Part shown: one piece after another, positions 45,101 to 54,527 of the stretch | Layout: every line of letters begins with the position of its first letter | Numbering within the stretch: the stretch's first letter is position 1 | Assembly (NCBI GenBank): GCA_007859835.1 | Contig: SJPJ01000001.1 | Coordinates: forward strand, 471,134-535,133 | Direction of reading: 5' to 3' | Source: Novipirellula herctigrandis | GTDB lineage: Bacteria; Planctomycetota; Planctomycetia; Pirellulales; Pirellulaceae | Length of the DNA stretch: 64,000 nt | The notes under the pieces: model-generated | What the model saw: the letters and a program-made list of their open reading frames with translations, nothing else | Databases searched by the model: none | What the model was told of the DNA's origin: nothing | Program-made: the position numbers and the translations under genes

Positions 45101-48100
45101 ATGATAATTGGCACACAAACTTGTATTTGCCGAAGCGTCATCATGGGCACTGGATTACCTGTCGTGAATGCGTCCGATCCCCGTTTGCGGATTGAAGCAA
45201 AGGGGGCTCGTTGGTGGTCCGACCAACCAGACGGGCGAATTCGATGCAACTTGTGTCCACGTGCTTGCTGCTTGAAACCCGGTGACCGGGGATTTTGTTT
45301 CGTTCGCAGAAACGATCACGGGGAAATGGTCCTCGACACTTACGGTCGTAGCACTGGCTTCTGTATCGATCCGATTGAAAAGAAACCACTCAATCATTTC
45401 CTGCCGGGCACACCGGTTCTAAGTTTTGGAACCGCCGGCTGCAATCTTGGTTGCAAGTTCTGTCAAAACTGGGACAGTTCCAAAAGTCGTGAAGTGGATC
45501 GCGCAAGCGCAAACGCGACACCAAGGGCGATCGCTTTGGCAGCCGCCAGACACGGATGCCGCAGCGTCGCGTTCACCTACAACGATCCCGTTATTTGGGC
45601 AGAGTACGCGATCGATACCGCAGCGGCTTGCCACGAACATGGGCTCAAAACCGTCGCCGTCACAGCGGGCTATATCACCGCCGAAGCACGTGGCGAGTTC
45701 TTCCAAGCGATGGATGCGGCGAACATCGACCTAAAAGGATTCAGCGAAGAATTCTACTTCCGGATGACCGGTTCCCACCTCGATCCCGTTCTCGATACGA
45801 TTCGATACGTCTGCAACGAAACCGATTGCTGGGTCGAATTGACGAACCTGATCATTCCCCATGCAAATGATTCGCAAGACGAAATACGGCGGATGTGCGA
45901 TTGGATTCTCCAAAATGTTGGCGACAATGTGCCGATTCACTTTACGGCATTCCATCCTGATTTTCGGCTGACGAATCGCGACCGCACCTCGCCTGATACT
46001 CTTGCCCGGGCCTACGAAACGGCGTGTGCGACCGGTCTTCGCTACGTTTATGTTGGCAATGTCCACGACGTAGCGAGGCAAAGTACCTATTGCCCGATGT
46101 GCGGTGAACTGCTGATCCAAAGGGATTGGCACCAAATTGAGCGTTACCACCTAAGTGGCAATCAATGCCCACAATGCCAACATTCGATCGCCGGCCACTT
46201 TGAGCCGAAACCAGGATCGTGGGGCAATCGCCGATTACCCATTCAAATTCCTATCGAACCTCCCGTTCTAACTCCTGACCTCAATGAGGTAGCTCCGATG
46301 CAAACGAAGGAAATTCATAGCGTGGATGATTTGGCGTTTACCACTGATGAACTGCATCGAATCCACCGTTCGGCATGCCGGTTGGTTTCCGCAGCAGTGC
46401 GTCAAGAACCTTGCGATGTTACTGAAATGCTTGGCGATTTGGAGAATCGTACGGTCGCAGGCGTCTTCGTGACGCTGCGTCGGCGCGACACACTTCGCGG
46501 TTGCTGCGGTTCCATCGGCCAATCTGGTCCGCTTGGGAAAACATTGGCCGAAGCCGCTGATCGTGCGGCGCGGCATGATCCGCGTATGACACCGGTGGCG
46601 GATGTTGAGTTGCCATACTTGAAAGTGTCCTTTTCGATTCTAGGGCCACCACATCCGATTGACGCAAAAGGCGAAGATCGCGTCGGTGCCGTAGAAATTG
46701 GCAAACATGGACTGAGGATTCGTGCGCAAGGATTTGCCGGGTTACTCCTTCCCACGGTCGCGACAGACCGTGGTTGGGATGCACGTCAATTCCTCGAGGC
46801 AGTTTGCACGAAAGCAGGTTTGGCACCGACCGTATGGCAAAATCGTGACGCGATCGTCGAAACGTTCGATGGAATCGAGTATGGCGCACCGTTTTCCGAA
46901 GGAACGCCGCGGCCCCAACATGAATCACCTGCGTACGGCGAACACGATCTCGTTCAACTGGCTCACTGGGTCAAAACCAATTTGACGGCAATCCAATCTG
47001 GCGCGACGCCGCACTATTATGTCGCCAGCGTGAACGATCGAGCCGTGGTTGGCATCGTGTTCCAGCTCGCCGAGGAAAATTCGGCGCAAATGCCAAAAAG
47101 TTTTGCGCAATTCTCCCTTCGGGATGGCGTACCGATGCAGTCAACGCTGTACCAAATGACACAAAACGCTGCGACAGCTTTGGCCCCCAAGGTGCACGCC
47201 GAGTCAACGGAAGTTCGTTTGGCAATATTGACTGCCCCTGTCCATCATGGAACCGACGTGGACGCAGATCTTGATGGACTCAATTGCCGACATCGCGCAC
47301 TCATTGTGATCCAAGGCAACCGATGGTCACTTGCCTATCGGCGAACCGCCAACCCTACAGAATTGCTTGCGGAAACCATGAAAGGTCAATCGTTTCGAAC
47401 GGGTGCCGCTCAGGTTTACAGTGTGTTGTGTGACTCAACCGAAAAAAAATTGGCGGCATCAATGGGCCCACAGGCGATCGACGTCGTCTCGGTTCGTCCC
47501 CCGGCGGTGGCAGGTTCGTTTTATCCTGCTGATGATGTCGAGCGTGAATCGCTTGTCGATGAGCTTATTGATGGCTTCGATTCAGTAGAGAAACAAACCG
47601 TCGCAGCCGCGATGGTACCGCACGCTGGTTTGCGTTTTTCGGGCCGCGTGGCCGCAGACGTTTGGCGGCGGATTGAAATTCCAGAATCCGTATTGATCAT
47701 TGGCCCAAAACATACCGGCGACGGAATGGATTGGGCCGTGGCCCCGCATAACCAATGGCGAATTTCGCCGTCCGTGTCCATGGAAGGAAACATTGATTTG
47801 GCGCAGCGAATCGCGAAATCGGTCAGCGGAATGCAACTCGATTCGGTTGCCCATCGGCGTGAACATGGCATCGAGGTTCAATTGCCACTGTTGCATCGAA
47901 TTGCACCGAAAACAAATGTTGCTGCAATCGCGATGGGCAGGGCAAACTATGAAGAGATCGAAGCGGCTGCGAAGCAGTTGGCAACGTGCTTAATGGAGCT
48001 TGTGAATCCGCCTCTGCTAGTGATCAGTAGCGATATGAACCACTTTGCGGACGACGACGAAACCCGCCGCCGCGACCGAATTGCACTTGATACGCTGGCC

Positions 48101-48301
48101 CGACTCGATGCCCTACGCCTACTAGACGTCTGCGCGGAAAACAACATCAGCATGTGCGGCCAAGTTCCGGCGGCATTGGTGTTGCTCACACTCAAGGCTA
48201 TGAACCGAGAACTTCACTACAACGAAATTAACTATGCGACTTCAGCGGACGTCTCGGGGGACCGAACACGCGTGGTCGGGTATGCGGGAGTGACGTTTTA
48301 A
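45101..48301 (+). CDS. AmmeMemoRadiSam triple fusion (radical SAM + AMMECR1 + Memo)
   Basis: A 1066-residue protein that joins the three parts of the AmmeMemoRadiSam system. Residues about 45-385: radical SAM enzyme of the PflA-related type with CNLGCKFC (Cys114, 118, 121), 'SVAFTYNDPVIWAEY', and a C-terminal zinc ribbon ('YCPMCGELL', 'NQCPQCQHS'). Residues about 404-598: AMMECR1 domain with 'DTLRGCCGSIGQSG'. Residues about 600-797: no family recognised. Residues about 798-1066: Memo domain with 'RPPAVAGSFYPAD', 'VPHAGLRFSGRVAA', 'HRREHGIEVQLPLL', 'ISSDMNHFADD' and 'CGQVPAALVLL'; the metal/active-site His, Asp and Cys are kept. The three families are usually separate neighbouring genes and their joint function is unknown. 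A start at 45143 is also possible. Confidence 0.92.
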   Translation: MIIGTQTCICRSVIMGTGLPVVNASDPRLRIEAKGARWWSDQPDGRIRCNLCPRACCLKPGDRGFCFVRRNDHGEMVLDTYGRSTGFCIDPIEKKPLNHFLPGTPVLSFGTAGCNLGCKFCQNWDSSKSREVDRASANATPRAIALAAARHGCRSVAFTYNDPVIWAEYAIDTAAACHEHGLKTVAVTAGYITAEARGEFFQAMDAANIDLKGFSEEFYFRMTGSHLDPVLDTIRYVCNETDCWVELTNLIIPHANDSQDEIRRMCDWILQNVGDNVPIHFTAFHPDFRLTNRDRTSPDTLARAYETACATGLRYVYVGNVHDVARQSTYCPMCGELLIQRDWHQIERYHLSGNQCPQCQHSIAGHFEPKPGSWGNRRLPIQIPIEPPVLTPDLNEVAPMQTKEIHSVDDLAFTTDELHRIHRSACRLVSAAVRQEPCDVTEMLGDLENRTVAGVFVTLRRRDTLRGCCGSIGQSGPLGKTLAEAADRAARHDPRMTPVADVELPYLKVSFSILGPPHPIDAKGEDRVGAVEIGKHGLRIRAQGFAGLLLPTVATDRGWDARQFLEAVCTKAGLAPTVWQNRDAIVETFDGIEYGAPFSEGTPRPQHESPAYGEHDLVQLAHWVKTNLTAIQSGATPHYYVASVNDRAVVGIVFQLAEENSAQMPKSFAQFSLRDGVPMQSTLYQMTQNAATALAPKVHAESTEVRLAILTAPVHHGTDVDADLDGLNCRHRALIVIQGNRWSLAYRRTANPTELLAETMKGQSFRTGAAQVYSVLCDSTEKKLAASMGPQAIDVVSVRPPAVAGSFYPADDVERESLVDELIDGFDSVEKQTVAAAMVPHAGLRFSGRVAADVWRRIEIPESVLIIGPKHTGDGMDWAVAPHNQWRISPSVSMEGNIDLAQRIAKSVSGMQLDSVAHRREHGIEVQLPLLHRIAPKTNVAAIAMGRANYEEIEAAAKQLATCLMELVNPPLLVISSDMNHFADDDETRRRDRIALDTLARLDALRLLDVCAENNISMCGQVPAALVLLTLKAMNRELHYNEINYATSADVSGDRTRVVGYAGVTF

Positions 48302-48339
48302 GAAAACCAGAAACGCGGGACGAAAGCAAAAAGCCCCGT

Positions 48340-48375
48340 ACAATGCTATGCCCCGCGAATAGTGGGGCCTATTGT
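48340..48375. terminator. Bidirectional hairpin terminator candidate
   Basis: GCCCC / GGGGC (48350-48354 and 48364-48368) with flanking ACAA...TTGT pairing, between two convergent genes. The flanks are AT-rich but lack long T-runs. Confidence 0.55.
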
Positions 48376-48438
48376 GTTGTGCTGCAACCCAAAGTGGCGA
48401 AACTTAGGCGGGGTCAGCGAATGAAGTTCACTCGTTCG

Positions 48439-49458
48439 CTAGATTATTAACCGCTGCACGCGGTGGTTGTTGCTGTCTAAAACATGCACGCGGTTCATGG
48501 TGTCCACGACGACGCCCCATGGTTGGTACAATTGACCGGGCTGAAATCCGGGGCCGCCCCATGTTGCGATCCACCGACCGTCGGCTGCAAGATGTTGAAG
48601 TCGTTGGTTGCCATATTCACAAACAATCATCGTTCCGTCGGCCGTAAATGCCATGTCGTACGGATAGTAAAATTCACCTTCTCCGACACCTTCTTTTCCG
48701 ATCACTTCGATCAGTGACGGTGTTTTCGTCGACAAATCAAACCGTTGAATTCGATGATTGCACGCATCGACGACCCATAGAACGTCTCCTTGAACGACTA
48801 AGCTTTGGGGGCGAACGAATTGACCACGCTCGCTTCCCGTTCCACCCCACTGGGTCATGAACTTGCCTTCCGGATCGAACTTTTGAATTCTATCCGAGTC
48901 GCCGTATTCACCAATGTAATAACAACCCTCATTGTCACAAACCGCGTCGGTCACAAACGCAAACTCGCCCGGGGAGTGGCCCGCCGTGCCACCAATTTGT
49001 TGGTCATCGCAAAGCGTGCCGTCAAGCGTGTAGACAAGCATGCGATAGTAATGCGTATCGGCCACCAATAAGATTGGCTCTTGAAGCTGGGCTGCGTTAG
49101 GAAGCTGGGCTAGGTCAGGGATTTGGGCTGCGTTAGGAGGAACTGGCGTGTTGGCTCTGCGAATCGCCAAACCAGTTGGACGTCCGTTTGCGGTTTGCGG
49201 CGTGCTCCATCCCCGAAGGAAGACGCCGTCACTATTGAACACTTGGATGCGTCCGGTGGTGTCCACAATGTAAAGTTGGTCATCGTCATCGATTGTGATT
49301 GCTCTTGGTTTCAAAAAGCGTCCATCGCTGAAACCACGTCGCCCCCACACTAACTCAGGCTCGCTCGCCGCCACGGACGACACGCATCCCGATGCGGTGG
49401 CGATCGCAAATGATAGCGACGAGGTAAGCGTTCTAGTCATCCAAGACCGCCGGTTCAT
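48439..49458 (-). CDS. NHL-repeat propeller lipoprotein
   Basis: A 339-residue NHL-repeat protein; the ATG at 49458 gives a short N-terminal signal with a lipobox-like 'ATASGC'. Repeated blade motifs are visible: 'FLKPRAITIDDDDQLYIVD', 'RIQKFDPEGKFMTQWG', 'HRIQRFDLSTKTPSLIEV', 'GQLYQPWGVVVDTMNRVHV'. A loop near residues 110-130 is built from an 18-base tandem repeat. Probably an extracytoplasmic binding protein; ligand unknown. Confidence 0.88.
   Translation of the reverse strand: MNRRSWMTRTLTSSLSFAIATASGCVSSVAASEPELVWGRRGFSDGRFLKPRAITIDDDDQLYIVDTTGRIQVFNSDGVFLRGWSTPQTANGRPTGLAIRRANTPVPPNAAQIPDLAQLPNAAQLQEPILLVADTHYYRMLVYTLDGTLCDDQQIGGTAGHSPGEFAFVTDAVCDNEGCYYIGEYGDSDRIQKFDPEGKFMTQWGGTGSERGQFVRPQSLVVQGDVLWVVDACNHRIQRFDLSTKTPSLIEVIGKEGVGEGEFYYPYDMAFTADGTMIVCEYGNQRLQHLAADGRWIATWGGPGFQPGQLYQPWGVVVDTMNRVHVLDSNNHRVQRLII
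49083..49136. repeat. 18-base tandem repeat in the NHL gene
   Basis: Three diverged 18-base units (GAAGCTGGGCTGCGTTAG type) in frame; the encoded loop reads 'NAAQIPDLAQLPNAAQLQ' on the minus strand. Confidence 0.85.
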
Positions 49459-49793
49459 GCTTCGCTCGGTGTTTGTAACTTCGCAACCTGTGTTTGGCAT
49501 TGATAAGATTTGTAGAGAGGAAAACAAAATGGAAACACGAAAATGGCGGACTTGTGAAGTCGTTTTAACAGACCGTACAATTGGGGGATTGGGATCGACA
49601 ACCGAGCCGATTGAGTTGGCTTGATTGAAAAATGGAACGAGTCACCATCCCGCCATTCAAATTTTGACGAACATTTTGTCAGCCGTTGGGCGTTAGCTGG
49701 CGGTTTTCACACGTTTCGCGAAGAAAACCAGACGCGAACGCGTTGCGTCTGATATTTCCGGGACAGTACCTAGACTGCTGGGCCACCGATTTC

Positions 49794-50984
49794 ATGTTGA
49801 AAATAATAGACCTGCAAGCCGCCGAAGATTCGCGTGATATCGTGCATCGAACGGTCCAAGCGTTGGTCGAAGGCCAAGTCGTTGGCGTTCCTACGGAAAC
49901 AAGCTACGTTTTGGCTGCGCACGCTCTATGCGAAGCCTCGGTAGCCCAATTGTACGAACTAGCCGAGCCAACCGTGAACCACACGGAGTCAGACTCGAGG
50001 GAAATCGCGACATTCGAACTTTCGCTACGCAGTCGCGAAGCTGCATTTGATTTTTTGGGTAACAACTGCGATACCGCTCGACGATTGGCCCAGCGATGTT
50101 GGCCGGGTCCGTTGACGATGGAAACCCGCTGTGATCAGCCATTTTCCGCACTCAGCCAACTACCTCAGGCCGTCCAGAAGCTGCTGTGTAGCGGATCCGA
50201 CGACAATTTGGCCTCGGACCATCATTGGTTTCGGTTTCGCGTGGTCAATAACGACATTTTGGACCAAATTCACCGCTACTTATCGGCACCTTTGGTTTTG
50301 CTCAATCCCCCTGGGGGAGCGACCAATGAGGTGGTTGCGACGGCCGATTCGGTCCTTTCTCAGTACCAAGACAAATTACCACTGCTGCTCGACAACGGCC
50401 CAACTCGTTATGGTGGTAGGACGACGGTGGCCCGAGTGAATGGCCACCGATGGAAATTAGTCCGAGAAGGCGTGATTGAGCGGGCAGCGATGAATCAATT
50501 TGTGAAGCCAGTTATCGCATTGGTTTGCACTGGAAATACGTGCCGAAGCCCAATGGGCGAGGCGTTACTGAGGGAAGCACTGCGGAAACGAACCGGCAGC
50601 GAGGACGCTGTTCGCGTTGTATCGGCGGGGGTCGCAGCGGGTGCCGGATCCGGAGCGAGCCCACAAGCCGTCGCGGTGATGGGGCGGCGCGGACTGGATC
50701 TGACCGGGCACAGTAGTCGTCCCCTCGACGAATCCGTGATGAATGTCGCCGATTTGGTCTTAACCATGACGGCTGGCCACCGCGCTGCTATTCTTGCCGC
50801 ATGGCCCGAAATGCACGATCGCGTTTTTACACTTCGTCGCGACGGAGGAGACATTTCGGATCCGGTGGGAATGACAATCGAGGTTTACCAAGCTTGCGCC
50901 GACCAGATTGATGCCGAATTAGGAAAATGGTTGGACTCTCTCGGCGATGACTTTTTCCCTGAGTGCGAATCAGTATCGGAATAA
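49794..50984 (+). CDS. Sua5/TsaC-like domain fused to low-Mr protein tyrosine phosphatase
   Basis: A 396-residue fusion; the ATG at 49794 gives the Sua5 N-terminus ('MLKIIDLQAAEDS'), so the frame from 49686 is shortened. Residues 1-225: YrdC/Sua5-like fold ('GVPTETSYVLAAHAL', 'RCWPGPLTMET', 'LLLDNGPTRYGGRTTVARV'), but the KxRP nucleotide motif and the SAN motif are lost. Residues about 238-390: LMW-PTP with the P-loop 'VCTGNTCRSPMGEAL' intact and the general acid in 'DISDPVGMT'. The order Sua5-PTP-rpiB matches Bacillus ywlC-ywlE-ywlF. The phosphatase is likely active (protein tyrosine or arginine phosphate); the Sua5 half may be only a binding module. Confidence 0.85.
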   Translation: MLKIIDLQAAEDSRDIVHRTVQALVEGQVVGVPTETSYVLAAHALCEASVAQLYELAEPTVNHTESDSREIATFELSLRSREAAFDFLGNNCDTARRLAQRCWPGPLTMETRCDQPFSALSQLPQAVQKLLCSGSDDNLASDHHWFRFRVVNNDILDQIHRYLSAPLVLLNPPGGATNEVVATADSVLSQYQDKLPLLLDNGPTRYGGRTTVARVNGHRWKLVREGVIERAAMNQFVKPVIALVCTGNTCRSPMGEALLREALRKRTGSEDAVRVVSAGVAAGAGSGASPQAVAVMGRRGLDLTGHSSRPLDESVMNVADLVLTMTAGHRAAILAAWPEMHDRVFTLRRDGGDISDPVGMTIEVYQACADQIDAELGKWLDSLGDDFFPECESVSE

Positions 50985-50997
50985 CGGAGATAATGGA

Positions 50998-51474
50998 ATG
51001 TTTAGAGTATGCATTGCAAGTGATCACCGCGGTGTTCAAATAAAATCACGGCTCGTTCAGTCGCTCAAAGCGGCTGGGTTCACGGTTTTCGACGAAGGAA
51101 CCGATGGCGAAACGGCAGTTGACTATCCGGATTTCGCAAAAAAAGTGGCACGCAAAGTCAGTTGCGGTGAAGCAGATCGTGGCATCCTGATTTGTGGAAC
51201 GGGCATCGGAATGGCGATCACGGCAAACAAGTTCCCTGGCGTGCGTGCGGCTTCCTGTTTGGGGGAAGTGATGGTGGAAATGAGTCGTCGTCACAATGAC
51301 GTGAACGTCCTCTGTCTCCCAGGGGATGCGATCGGCGATCGCCCGGTCGACGAGATCGTCTTGTTATGGTTGAGGACCGAATTTGATGGTGGTCGGCACG
51401 GCAGTCGGGTCAGCAAGATCTGCGAGATCGAAAAATCAAATCTGCGTCATGATCCTCCTTGCGAAAAATCTTAG
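50998..51474 (+). CDS. rpiB: Ribose 5-phosphate isomerase B
   Basis: A 158-residue RpiB/LacAB-family isomerase. ATG 50998 has GGAG just upstream and starts the standard N-terminus ('MFRVCIASDHRGVQIKSRL'). 'VDYPDFAKKVARKV', 'GILICGTGIGMAITANKF' and the 'SRRHNDVNVLCLPG' block are conserved family motifs. It interconverts ribulose-5-P and ribose-5-P. The gene begins 13 bases after the phosphatase fusion's stop codon. Confidence 0.95.
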   Translation: MFRVCIASDHRGVQIKSRLVQSLKAAGFTVFDEGTDGETAVDYPDFAKKVARKVSCGEADRGILICGTGIGMAITANKFPGVRAASCLGEVMVEMSRRHNDVNVLCLPGDAIGDRPVDEIVLLWLRTEFDGGRHGSRVSKICEIEKSNLRHDPPCEKS

Positions 51475-51515
51475 TCTAACCACCATCCAACGGACTCCTT
51501 CGGATCGTAAAGCCG

Positions 51516-52547
51516 ATGGCTAAAACATCGACATCTTGGCAATCTCTGATCGGACACTCTCGGATTGAAAAATGGTTCGAAGTGGCGATCCGCAAACAGC
51601 GACTTGGAGGTAGTTTTCTTTTCGTTGGCCAAAACGGAATCGGCAAACGGACCACCGCGCTGTTGCTCGCTCAAACGCTGTTGTGCGAAAAAAACGATCC
51701 ATCGGAAATGGCTCCCTGTGGGGCTTGCGAAGCATGCTTGCAGGTAACTGCAAGGACGCATCCCGATGTGACCCGAGTCGGAAAACCAAATGACAAGTCG
51801 TTGATTCCGCTTGAATTGTTGATTGGTCCACCGGAATCGCGAATGCAAGAGGGATTTTGTCGCGATATTCGAATGCGTCCCTTCCGCGGACGACGACGCG
51901 TCGGCATCATCGAAGATGCGGACTTCTTGAATGAAGAAGGTGCAAATTGTCTGCTCAAGACACTCGAAGAACCACCTTCGGGGGCGGTACTTATCTTGAT
52001 CGCAACGAGTGAGCAAAAACAATTGCCGACCATTCGATCGCGGTGCCAAACGATGCGTTTTCAATCGCTTTCCCCCGCGGATGCAGCAAGATTGATTCGC
52101 GAGGTTCACGAAGTCGAGGCGACGGATGAAAAAATTGCCCAAGCGGTCGAGGTCGCCGGCGGTGACATGCACGTTGCAGTTCACCTTCTAAGTGGCGAAG
52201 CGGATGAACTCAGCAATGCGTTACAGTCTGAATTTGGAGCCAAGAATCCGGACCCAGTCGCGCTTGGCCGGATTATCAATTCGCATGTGGAACAGTCGGG
52301 CAAAGATGCGTCCAAGCGACGAGCGGCAATGCGAGATGTGTTTTCGTTTGCGATTCAATTCTACCGGAAGCAATTGAAGACCGAATTGCTCGACCGACAA
52401 TTGGCGGCACGATCCATGAACCGCTTGGATCGATCAATCCGAGCACTTCGAGAAGTCGATCGCAGCGCGAATCAGGCGACATTGATCGAATGCTATTCGG
52501 CGGATATCGCTGCAGCAGTCACTGCCGACCGAGGACAGATCGGATAG
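51516..52547 (+). CDS. holB: DNA polymerase III delta' subunit
   Basis: A 343-residue clamp-loader subunit. Walker A-like 'GQNGIGKRTTALLLAQTLL', a zinc module beginning 'CGACEACLQV' (two further Cys are 'LLCE' and the listed pair), 'IEDADFLNEEGANCLLKTLE' (sensor/Walker B-like) and the SRC motif 'IRSRCQTMRF'. It loads the sliding clamp with delta and tau/gamma. It follows rpiB by 41 bases. Confidence 0.92.
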   Translation: MAKTSTSWQSLIGHSRIEKWFEVAIRKQRLGGSFLFVGQNGIGKRTTALLLAQTLLCEKNDPSEMAPCGACEACLQVTARTHPDVTRVGKPNDKSLIPLELLIGPPESRMQEGFCRDIRMRPFRGRRRVGIIEDADFLNEEGANCLLKTLEEPPSGAVLILIATSEQKQLPTIRSRCQTMRFQSLSPADAARLIREVHEVEATDEKIAQAVEVAGGDMHVAVHLLSGEADELSNALQSEFGAKNPDPVALGRIINSHVEQSGKDASKRRAAMRDVFSFAIQFYRKQLKTELLDRQLAARSMNRLDRSIRALREVDRSANQATLIECYSADIAAAVTADRGQIG

Positions 52548-52554
52548 GTTTGTC

Positions 52555-52644
52555 GATCACAGGTTGTTGGATCACTGGCCGTTGGATCACAGGTTGTTGG
52601 ATCACTGGTTGTTGGATCACTGGCCGTTGGATCACAGGCCGTTG
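52555..52644. repeat. 15-base tandem repeat, six copies, intergenic
   Basis: GATCAC recurs every 15 bases at 52555, 52570, 52585, 52600, 52615 and 52630, followed by either AGGTTGTTG or TGGCCGTTG type halves. It lies between the holB stop and the convergent prenyltransferase-fold gene. Confidence 0.97.
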
Positions 52645-52728
52645 AAATCGTCCAAGGCAAACTCTCATCAGAGCGTGATCCCTTGGAGATGCCGGCCAAA
52701 CGAGTCACCACCTTCGGACAACGTCGCG

Positions 52729-54384
52729 TTACAAAGGAAATTGTTCGACTTCACCGTATAACGGCATGTAGCGGTAATAGACTTCCAAAATCATCGCGGC
52801 CATCGCCGTCGAGTAGAGTCGGCCACCCTGATCACCATAGCGATCCTTGAAATGCCAACTGCCGGCTTCATGACCGTTCGTCGCTTGGGTAGCCACCAAT
52901 CCGTCGCGAAGCCGTGTGTTCCATGCATTCCAACCATGGTGACGAGAATGATGCAAAGCAAGCGTGGCGTAATAGTTGTGGTACAAGTTGTTCGGCAATG
53001 GGCCGCGGGCCGCAATCCCATCGAGTGCGTTTTGCATCGCAATTTCGTATGGCGAATGCCCCAAATACAACATCATCGTCACACCAATCGCCGTCATCGT
53101 CGGTTCGGGGGACGGAGAGCGGTAGCCAAATTCGTACGTTCCTTCACGTGCCATTTTCAATAGAAATCGATGAGCGTTGCGAAGCGTGTAGTAGGGCAAA
53201 GGAATCTTGTTGCGGCGAGTCGCGATCAAGGACAATACCTGCCAACCCGTAATCGTTGTGTCACCCGGTTGGCCTGGTCCATAGCCCCACGAACCGCTCG
53301 GTTCATGTTGTGCGCGGACGGTAAAGTTCATGCCTCGCGTCGTCAGGTCACGCAAATCCGAATCACCTTCTTCGAAACCTTCGCGGCGAGACATCGAAAG
53401 TGATTCCGCAACGGCTAAGAGTGCGATGCCATGGCCGTACATGCTGCCTTGTTGCCAATCGATCCCATATTCCGATTCGGCACCTGCCGAGCGTAAATAA
53501 TACAATCCGTCGCGGATCACCGTATCGTATTTGCCTTCATGTTGTGTGTAGCCTGCCCCCATAAATGCCAATAAGGCTAAGCCCGTCGCCCCTGTGGCTG
53601 GAGTGGGCGTTTCCCCTGCATTGCGACTGTTGCCGCAACGGCCATTGCATGGCTCAAGCTCCAAATTGAATGACCACGATCCGTCGCGGCGTTGATGATT
53701 GGCTAACCAAGTCAACGCATTCTCGACCGCTTGTTCGCTGGCGGCTGTCGCCCCAAATTGTTGGCCCAAACGACTACGCCCCTCGGGGGTTCGTCCTCCC
53801 AATCCACCACCGCTAGGTAGCTGTAAGCGACTAGCAACGTTTGAAGATGCGCCAACGACGGCCTGTTTCAGCCCCACTGCGCTGGGAACTCGGTCCGATT
53901 GAGCTACCTCGCTAATCGGTGACTGAATTTGCGTTGGTTCCGCCACTGCGATAGTGACCGTTTCGGGGCGTTCGGCCAGCGAAGGCATATCCGTCATGGA
54001 TTGCGCGTCCATGGGCGCAGCCTGTTCAAGGACAACGTCTTCCACAGGCGGACCTTGTGCCGCCTTAATTTGTAAACGAACCGGTACGACAACCGCTAGT
54101 GTGTAAAGGGCCAACAGAATTAACAGCGTCGTATGAACGATTGTGCTGATTAAGAACGCAACGATAGCGGTGCGACGCCCGCCCGACTCTTGCTCCGGTC
54201 GCAGCGGTGTTTCCACTTGTGACGACTGCAACGGACTAGTTTGAAGTTGCAAACTCGAGTCGCGTGTGGCGTCAAAATGAGAACTTGAGGTTGCCCCGGG
54301 GAGCTGAAGTGGAGGCGCAGCCGAATTCGTGCCAGTCATACCGGTCGTGTCGATTTCGCTTGCCAAATGGAAATTTCCTCTCAC
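52729..54384 (-). CDS. Prenyltransferase/squalene-cyclase-fold protein with TM segment
   Basis: Up to 551 residues. A Ser/Thr/Gln-rich N-terminus is followed by a TM segment (about residues 72-100, 'IVAFLISTIVHTTLLILLAL'), a spacer, and from about residue 215 an alpha/alpha-toroid of the squalene cyclase/prenyltransferase type ('ENALTWLANHQRRDGSWSF', 'TGLALLAFMGAGYTQHEGK', 'ITGWQVLSLIATRRNKI'). The DXDD motif of true squalene-hopene cyclases was not seen, so enzymic activity is uncertain. This type of protein is very common in planctomycetes. The start is unclear: GTG 54384, TTG 54366 (with AGGA before it) and ATG 54339 are all possible. Confidence 0.82.
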   Translation of the reverse strand: MRGNFHLASEIDTTGMTGTNSAAPPLQLPGATSSSHFDATRDSSLQLQTSPLQSSQVETPLRPEQESGGRRTAIVAFLISTIVHTTLLILLALYTLAVVVPVRLQIKAAQGPPVEDVVLEQAAPMDAQSMTDMPSLAERPETVTIAVAEPTQIQSPISEVAQSDRVPSAVGLKQAVVGASSNVASRLQLPSGGGLGGRTPEGRSRLGQQFGATAASEQAVENALTWLANHQRRDGSWSFNLELEPCNGRCGNSRNAGETPTPATGATGLALLAFMGAGYTQHEGKYDTVIRDGLYYLRSAGAESEYGIDWQQGSMYGHGIALLAVAESLSMSRREGFEEGDSDLRDLTTRGMNFTVRAQHEPSGSWGYGPGQPGDTTITGWQVLSLIATRRNKIPLPYYTLRNAHRFLLKMAREGTYEFGYRSPSPEPTMTAIGVTMMLYLGHSPYEIAMQNALDGIAARGPLPNNLYHNYYATLALHHSRHHGWNAWNTRLRDGLVATQATNGHEAGSWHFKDRYGDQGGRLYSTAMAAMILEVYYRYMPLYGEVEQFPL

Positions 54385-54527
54385 TGGACTATAGCACGAA
54401 AGGACGTGTTTTTGGGAGAATTCTTATAGACATGTTAACCTTCACAACGTTGGAAACGTCATTGATCTAGACTCCGTTCGCTTGCTTCGCACACATCAAT
54501 CCGAAAAACCGATGTCGGATTTGCGAC

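Noticed and set aside
45110..45126. Second sigma-54 promoter (TGGCAC) before the triple fusion
   Set aside because: The -12 GC is not at the required distance, and the site lies within or right at the coding start.
49686..49793. N-terminal extension of the Sua5-like fusion
   Set aside because: The extra 36 residues have no similarity to the family, and the ATG at 49794 gives the normal N-terminus.
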